NCBI GenBank assembly: GCA_019423755.1 | Contig: JAHZAU010000005.1 | Span: forward strand, 67,790 to 131,789 | Reading direction: 5' to 3' | DNA length: 64,000 bases | Origin: Oscillospiraceae bacterium | Lineage (GTDB): Bacteria > Bacillota > Clostridia > Oscillospirales > Ruminococcaceae | Part shown: piece by piece, positions 60,442 to 64,000 of the stretch | How the letters are laid out: every line of letters starts with the position of its first letter | How positions within the stretch are numbered: position 1 is the first letter of the stretch | Position numbers and translations under genes: made by a program | Notes under the pieces: generated by a model | What the model saw: only the letters and a program-made list of their open reading frames with translations | Told to the model about the DNA's origin: nothing | Database searches by the model: none

Positions 60442-62073
60442 ATGCCCATGCTTAACCGCCTTTGGAACTTCCTCAGCCGCCATCTCGTCTCCATCCTATT
60501 GGGGGCGATGACGGTGATCCTGCTGTGCTGCGCCTGCCTTCTGGGGCTGGACCCCAGCGCCAAATACGAATCCCAGCCGGTGACGGTAGGCGGCTCCCCC
60601 GCAGTCTACTACCCCGGCCAGGAGGACGCGCCCTACGCCTTCCTCATCGCCGGCAACCGCAAGGACACCGCCAGCAAGGCCCTGCTCTCCTGCATCCTGC
60701 CTTCCGGCTGCCCGGTGCTGGTCACCTCCCACCAGGAGGCCGCCGGGGAAGCGGGCCGCTCGGTGCTGGAAGCCCAAACCGAAGCCCTCTGCCGGGAAAG
60801 CGGCCTTTCCCAGGAGCAGATCATCCTCATCGGCTACCACTACGGCGCCAGCTCCCTGCTGGACGAGATGGTCTACGGCGACCAGGCCTACCGAGCGCTG
60901 GTGGTGCTTTCGCCGGTCATCGGCAGCTCCGCCATGGACGAGGCCATTATCGTCAACGGCAACTACCGCAACAAAAGCGACTGGATCAACTCCCTTTCCC
61001 CGGAGATGGTCCGCCAGCCGGTGCTGCTGCTGACCTCCAACATGGACGACATCTCCACTCCGTATATGATAACCTTAATATACAATAAGTTATCCGGTTC
61101 CGAGCTGATCCACATGGGCGGCGTCTACCACGCCTCCCGCGGACAGGTGAACCTGTCGGTGGTGGACGGCGGCATCCACCCCAACATCCCCTATAACAGC
61201 ACCGTCCTCCAGGATGTGGTCACCTACCTGAACGGTCAGACCGGCCTGGGCCTTTCCACCACCGTGTGGGTCTGGGTGCTGCGCGGGCTGCGTTTTATCA
61301 TGCTCACCGCCCTGCTCATCGGGATGTGGGTGGTGCAGATCCTGGCCCGCCGCCACAGCTCGGACATCTCCTACGGCATCGCCAGCCCCAACAGCGAGGG
61401 CGGGCCCTTCCCCCGGAATCTGCTGCTTTCCCAAGGTCTGGGCTGGCTGCCGGCGCTGCCGGTGCTGGGCGTGCTGACCTTCCTTTGGGGACAGGCGCTC
61501 CAACCGGACGTGGCGTCGCTGTACTCTTTGAGCCTGCTGGCCCTCTTTATCGGTCAGGGCCTGGTGATGCTGCTGCTCCACCGGTCCCGTTCGGTGCCGT
61601 TCCTCCGCCCGCTGCGGCTGCAGCCGGGCCGGGTGCTGCTGGGCCTCTTCTATGCTGCCGCCTGCGGGGCGGTGCTGCTGGTGATCCCCTTCTCCGGGTT
61701 CACCTTCCGTTGGCCCCAGCCGGACTCCCTGCTGGAGGCCCTGGTGCTGGCTCTCTGCTCCTTCCCCTGGTTCTGGGGCTTCCTCATCCAGGAGGAGCTG
61801 CTGCGCCAGAAGCACACCCCCGCCGTCTGGTTCTCCTGCGTCTATCTGCTGGGCTTCCTGCCCCTGGGCGCCTTCGTCATCCTCTACGGCGTCTTTACCG
61901 GCTACACCGGCCTGCTGCTGGCCCTTTATCTGCTGCTGTTTACCGCCGGGGGCTGCCTGCTGGCCAGCGGCATCCGGGCCGTCAGCGGCAGTCTGGTGGT
62001 GGGAGCGGCCCTGCCGGCGCTGCTCTTCCAGTTCCTCGCCCTGTTGTTTACCGAAATCCCCTCTTTGATGTAG
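60442..62073 (+). CDS. Membrane protein with an alpha/beta-hydrolase-like domain lacking the serine nucleophile
   Basis: A 543-residue protein. After one N-terminal membrane anchor (about 14-36), residues 45-275 form a soluble extracytoplasmic region resembling an alpha/beta hydrolase: FLIAGNRKDTASK, then QIILIGYHYGASSLLDEM where the elbow G-x-S-x-G reads G131-Y-H-Y-G135, with His in place of Ser, and later MDDISTPYM and GGVYHASRG in the acid and histidine positions. About eight membrane helices follow (residues 278-540). I recognise no named family. The start ATG has only a weak site (GGATGG); an ATG two codons later is an alternative. Confidence 0.75.
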   Translation: MPMLNRLWNFLSRHLVSILLGAMTVILLCCACLLGLDPSAKYESQPVTVGGSPAVYYPGQEDAPYAFLIAGNRKDTASKALLSCILPSGCPVLVTSHQEAAGEAGRSVLEAQTEALCRESGLSQEQIILIGYHYGASSLLDEMVYGDQAYRALVVLSPVIGSSAMDEAIIVNGNYRNKSDWINSLSPEMVRQPVLLLTSNMDDISTPYMITLIYNKLSGSELIHMGGVYHASRGQVNLSVVDGGIHPNIPYNSTVLQDVVTYLNGQTGLGLSTTVWVWVLRGLRFIMLTALLIGMWVVQILARRHSSDISYGIASPNSEGGPFPRNLLLSQGLGWLPALPVLGVLTFLWGQALQPDVASLYSLSLLALFIGQGLVMLLLHRSRSVPFLRPLRLQPGRVLLGLFYAAACGAVLLVIPFSGFTFRWPQPDSLLEALVLALCSFPWFWGFLIQEELLRQKHTPAVWFSCVYLLGFLPLGAFVILYGVFTGYTGLLLALYLLLFTAGGCLLASGIRAVSGSLVVGAALPALLFQFLALLFTEIPSLM

Positions 62074-62125
62074 AAATTATACCTTATTATACAAAATGTC
62101 ATAAAGAAAGCGCGGTGTCCCACCC

Positions 62126-62467
62126 TTGAAATCCCAAACCATCAACCTGGAACGCAACTTCCCCACCTCCTCCGAAGCCATGCTCCGCCTGAGCCAGGAG
62201 CTGCGGCTGGCCCGCTGCTCCCGCACCCAGGTGCTCAAGGTCATCCACGGCTACGGCTCCACCGGCAAAGGCGGGGTCATCAAAGCCGCTGCCCTCAAGC
62301 TGCTGGAGGAGCGCCGCCGGGCCGGGCAGCTGCGCCATTATGTCCGGGGCGAGGATTTCACCCCCTTTACCGACGCTGGACGCCGGGCGGTGGAGCTTGT
62401 CCCCGAGCTGCGCCGGGATCTGGACTACGGCCGCCAAAACGACGGCGTCACCATCGTCATCTTCTAA
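62126..62467 (+). CDS. Smr-domain protein
   Basis: A 113-residue stand-alone Smr domain: TINLERNFPTSSEAMLRLSQEL begins the fold, and VLKVIHGYGSTGKGGVIKAAA has the HGxGxGxL-like motif (His41 to about 55). Smr domains, as in the end of MutS2, are endonucleases or RNA/DNA binders; some clostridial single-domain proteins have no known job. A TTG at 62126 is taken as start because the family motif begins there; its ribosome site is weak. It lies 52 nt after the membrane protein gene in the same direction. Confidence 0.8.
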   Translation: MKSQTINLERNFPTSSEAMLRLSQELRLARCSRTQVLKVIHGYGSTGKGGVIKAAALKLLEERRRAGQLRHYVRGEDFTPFTDAGRRAVELVPELRRDLDYGRQNDGVTIVIF

Positions 62468-62486
62468 CTTCCAAAGCATAAAAAAC

Positions 62487-62514
62487 GCCCCCCGCAGAGC
62501 CTTCTGCAGGGGGC
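62487..62514. terminator. Bidirectional terminator between the Smr and MATE genes
   Basis: A 12-bp stem (62487-62498 with 62503-62514, one wobble pair) has T-runs outside on both strands. Confidence 0.87.
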
Positions 62515-62528
62515 ATTTTTGTTTCTCT

Positions 62529-63866
62529 TTATTCCACCAGACGCTGGCGGGACTCCTTGCGGAACACCACCGCCAACAAAATGGTGCAGAGCACCCAGGC
62601 GATGGGCTCACAGACGATAACGCCGTTGTAGCCGATGTGCGGGGTCAGGAACAGCACGGTAATGATCTTGACAAACAGCTCGATGAAACTGGACGCCACC
62701 GGCGCCAGGCTGCTGCCCATGCCCTGGAGGATGTCCCGGTAGAGGAACACCGCCCCCAGCGCAAAGAAGAAGAGGAAGTTAAACTGCAGGTACCGGGAAG
62801 CGATGGCGATGACCTCCCCGGCAGCCGGGTCGCTGTGGTTGACAAGCAAACCCACCGCCTCATCGGCAAAGAACAGCACTCCCACCACCGAAAGGGCCGA
62901 CCAAGCCACGCAAACCAGCATGCACTGGGCAAAGCCCTTGCGCACCCGGTCCACCCGTCCGGCGCCGATATTCTGCCCGGCAAAGGTAGCGCTGGCGGTG
63001 CCCAAGGTGATCATGGGGATCATCATCATTTCGTCCAGCTTGCGGGCCGCGGTGTGAGCGGCCACCACCACCGTGTCCAGGCCGTTAACGGCGCTTTGGA
63101 TGGCTACCGACCCCACCGCCACAAAGGCCGACTGCAGGCCCATAGAGAAGCCCTGGGCCAGCAGTTCCTTGGTCCGTTCCTTGCCCAGGCGGAAGTCCCC
63201 GCCGGCAGGGATGATGTTCTGGCACTTCCAGAAGATGTATCCGTAGCTAAGCACCACCGACACCCCCTGGGACAGGATGGTGGCATAGGCAGCGCCCTCC
63301 ACCCCAAAGCCCAGGTTTTTTAGGAATACAAGGTCCAGCACGATGTTCAGCAGCGCCGCCACCACCAGAAAATACAGCGGGGTGCGGCTGTCTCCCACCG
63401 CTCGCAGCACGCTGGCCGCCACGTTGTACAGCATGGTCACCAACATCCCGGCGAAGATCACCTCAATGTAGCCCTTGGCGTCGTCGAAGATGTCCGCTGG
63501 AGTCTGGATCAGCCTCAGGATCGGGTCCAGCAGCAGCAGGCTCACCACCGTCATGAGCACCGCCACCAGGCAGCCCAGCAGCAGCGTCCCGGCGATGCTT
63601 TTCTTCATAGCCGACCGGTCCCCGGAGCCGTAATCTCGCGCCACCACGATGGAAAAGCCGTTGGTCATGCCGGTGACAAAGCCCACCACCAAAAAGGAAA
63701 GGGAGCTGGTCGCACCCATGGCCGCCAATTCCCGGATTCCCAGGACGTTGCCCACGATGACGGTATCCACAATTGTATAAAACTGCTGGAACAGGTTTGC
63801 AATGAGAATGGGGAAGGTAAACAGCAGGATGGTTTTTAAGATCCCGCCCTGGGTCAGGTCCCGCAT
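62529..63866 (-). CDS. MATE-family efflux transporter
   Basis: A 445-residue polytopic protein with twelve predicted helices in two halves. Landmarks of the NorM/DinF-like group are FPILIANLFQQFYTIVDTVIVGNVLG (about 14-39) and GTASATFAGQNIGAGRVDRVRKGFAQ in the second half. These proteins expel cationic drugs or metabolites using Na+ or H+ gradients. AAAGGAGG precedes the ATG. It stands alone upstream of a tRNA gene. The substrate is not known. Confidence 0.93.
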   Translation of the reverse strand: MRDLTQGGILKTILLFTFPILIANLFQQFYTIVDTVIVGNVLGIRELAAMGATSSLSFLVVGFVTGMTNGFSIVVARDYGSGDRSAMKKSIAGTLLLGCLVAVLMTVVSLLLLDPILRLIQTPADIFDDAKGYIEVIFAGMLVTMLYNVAASVLRAVGDSRTPLYFLVVAALLNIVLDLVFLKNLGFGVEGAAYATILSQGVSVVLSYGYIFWKCQNIIPAGGDFRLGKERTKELLAQGFSMGLQSAFVAVGSVAIQSAVNGLDTVVVAAHTAARKLDEMMMIPMITLGTASATFAGQNIGAGRVDRVRKGFAQCMLVCVAWSALSVVGVLFFADEAVGLLVNHSDPAAGEVIAIASRYLQFNFLFFFALGAVFLYRDILQGMGSSLAPVASSFIELFVKIITVLFLTPHIGYNGVIVCEPIAWVLCTILLAVVFRKESRQRLVE

Positions 63867-63916
63867 GGCACGGCCTCCTTTGAATATTTTCGTCGTTTTG
63901 TTTTTACACAGAAAAT

Positions 63917-63944
63917 AAGCCGACCTTCTTTCGAAGATCGGCTT
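63917..63944 (-). terminator. Terminator of tRNA-Thr
   Basis: A 12-bp stem (63917-63928 with 63933-63944, one wobble pair) is followed on the minus strand by ATTTTC, right after the tRNA CCA end. Confidence 0.8.
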
Positions 63945-63946
63945 AC

Positions 63947-64000
63947 TGGAGCTGATGACGAGACTCGAACTCGTGACCTCATCCTTACCAAGGATGTGCG
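63947..64000 (-). tRNA. tRNA-Thr, anticodon GGT, 3' part only
   Basis: Read on the minus strand, the anticodon stem CATCC/GGATG encloses the loop TTGGTAA, giving anticodon GGT, which reads ACC. The T-arm (ACGAG-TTCGAGT-CTCGT), acceptor 3' strand CATCAGC and encoded CCA follow. The 5' part, from within the D-arm onward, lies beyond the right edge. Confidence 0.93.

Noticed and set aside
1..64000. CRISPR array, prophage, insertion sequence or rRNA operon
   Set aside because: No regularly spaced repeats with spacers, no transposase, integrase or phage structural genes and no rRNA sequence were seen; the short repeats at 21471 and 26124 are tandem units of other kinds.

Overview
The window reads as chromosomal DNA of a GC-rich, endospore-forming anaerobic Firmicute, most likely a gut clostridium of the Oscillospiraceae/Ruminococcaceae type. 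The evidence is SpoVG, both dipicolinate synthase subunits, a SpoVB-like flippase, a PucR regulator, HemZ, a T-box leader, clean sigma-A promoters with 17-bp spacers and strong GGAGG ribosome binding sites. The taxonomic placement is inference; no rRNA is present. No prophage, insertion sequence, plasmid function or CRISPR array was seen.

Layout. 1-6319: ureide (allantoin) breakdown. It holds the N-terminal part of allD, a divergent pair (alpha/beta hydrolase and an AllH-type subunit of oxamate carbamoyltransferase), a PucR regulator, allE and an MFS transporter. 6787-7530: a PlsC acyltransferase. 7671-20091: an oligopeptide ABC system with one oppBCDF operon and three separately promoted OppA-type lipoproteins, with an ABC-F gene lodged between two of them. 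20935-27785: a small membrane protein, ridA, murC, spoVG, spoVFA/spoVFB, a coiled-coil protein bracketed by an exact 42-bp repeat, and a PepV-type dipeptidase. 27897-38331: a metallo-beta-lactamase-fold protein, mutY, a DtxR-family regulator, an RluB-type pseudouridine synthase, a D,D-carboxypeptidase, an EamA transporter, a COG0523 GTPase, a TetM-like translation GTPase and an M20 peptidase. 38403-42240: a GNAT protein, three cyclophilin-type proteins (one degenerate) and DegV. 42314-49245: a flippase-like protein with a glycosyltransferase, then rqcP-hup-mazG-spoVB-like (compare the yab region of Bacillus subtilis), then pyrE. 49450-52203: a methionine T-box and metNIQ. 52454-57847: hemZ, a uridine-kinase-like protein, a zinc-ribbon protein, rel. 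57847-64000: recJ, tRNA-Arg(CCG), a membrane protein with a degenerate hydrolase domain, an Smr protein, a MATE transporter and the 3' part of tRNA-Thr(GGU).

How it fits together. The cell appears geared to take up nitrogenous small molecules: ureides, peptides and methionine. AllE and AllD would convert ureidoglycine to ureidoglycolate and then oxalurate, and the AllH-type protein points to phosphorolysis of oxalurate to oxamate plus carbamoyl phosphate. The opp system, PepV and the M20 peptidase would feed on peptides. Dipicolinate synthase and SpoVG support sporulation.

No clearly new multi-gene system was found. The best leads are the hydrolase next to the AllH-type gene, the membrane protein whose hydrolase elbow has His in place of Ser, the degenerate cyclophilin-like lipoprotein, the MetN without a C-terminal regulatory domain, and several perfect palindromes or repeats in intergenic DNA.
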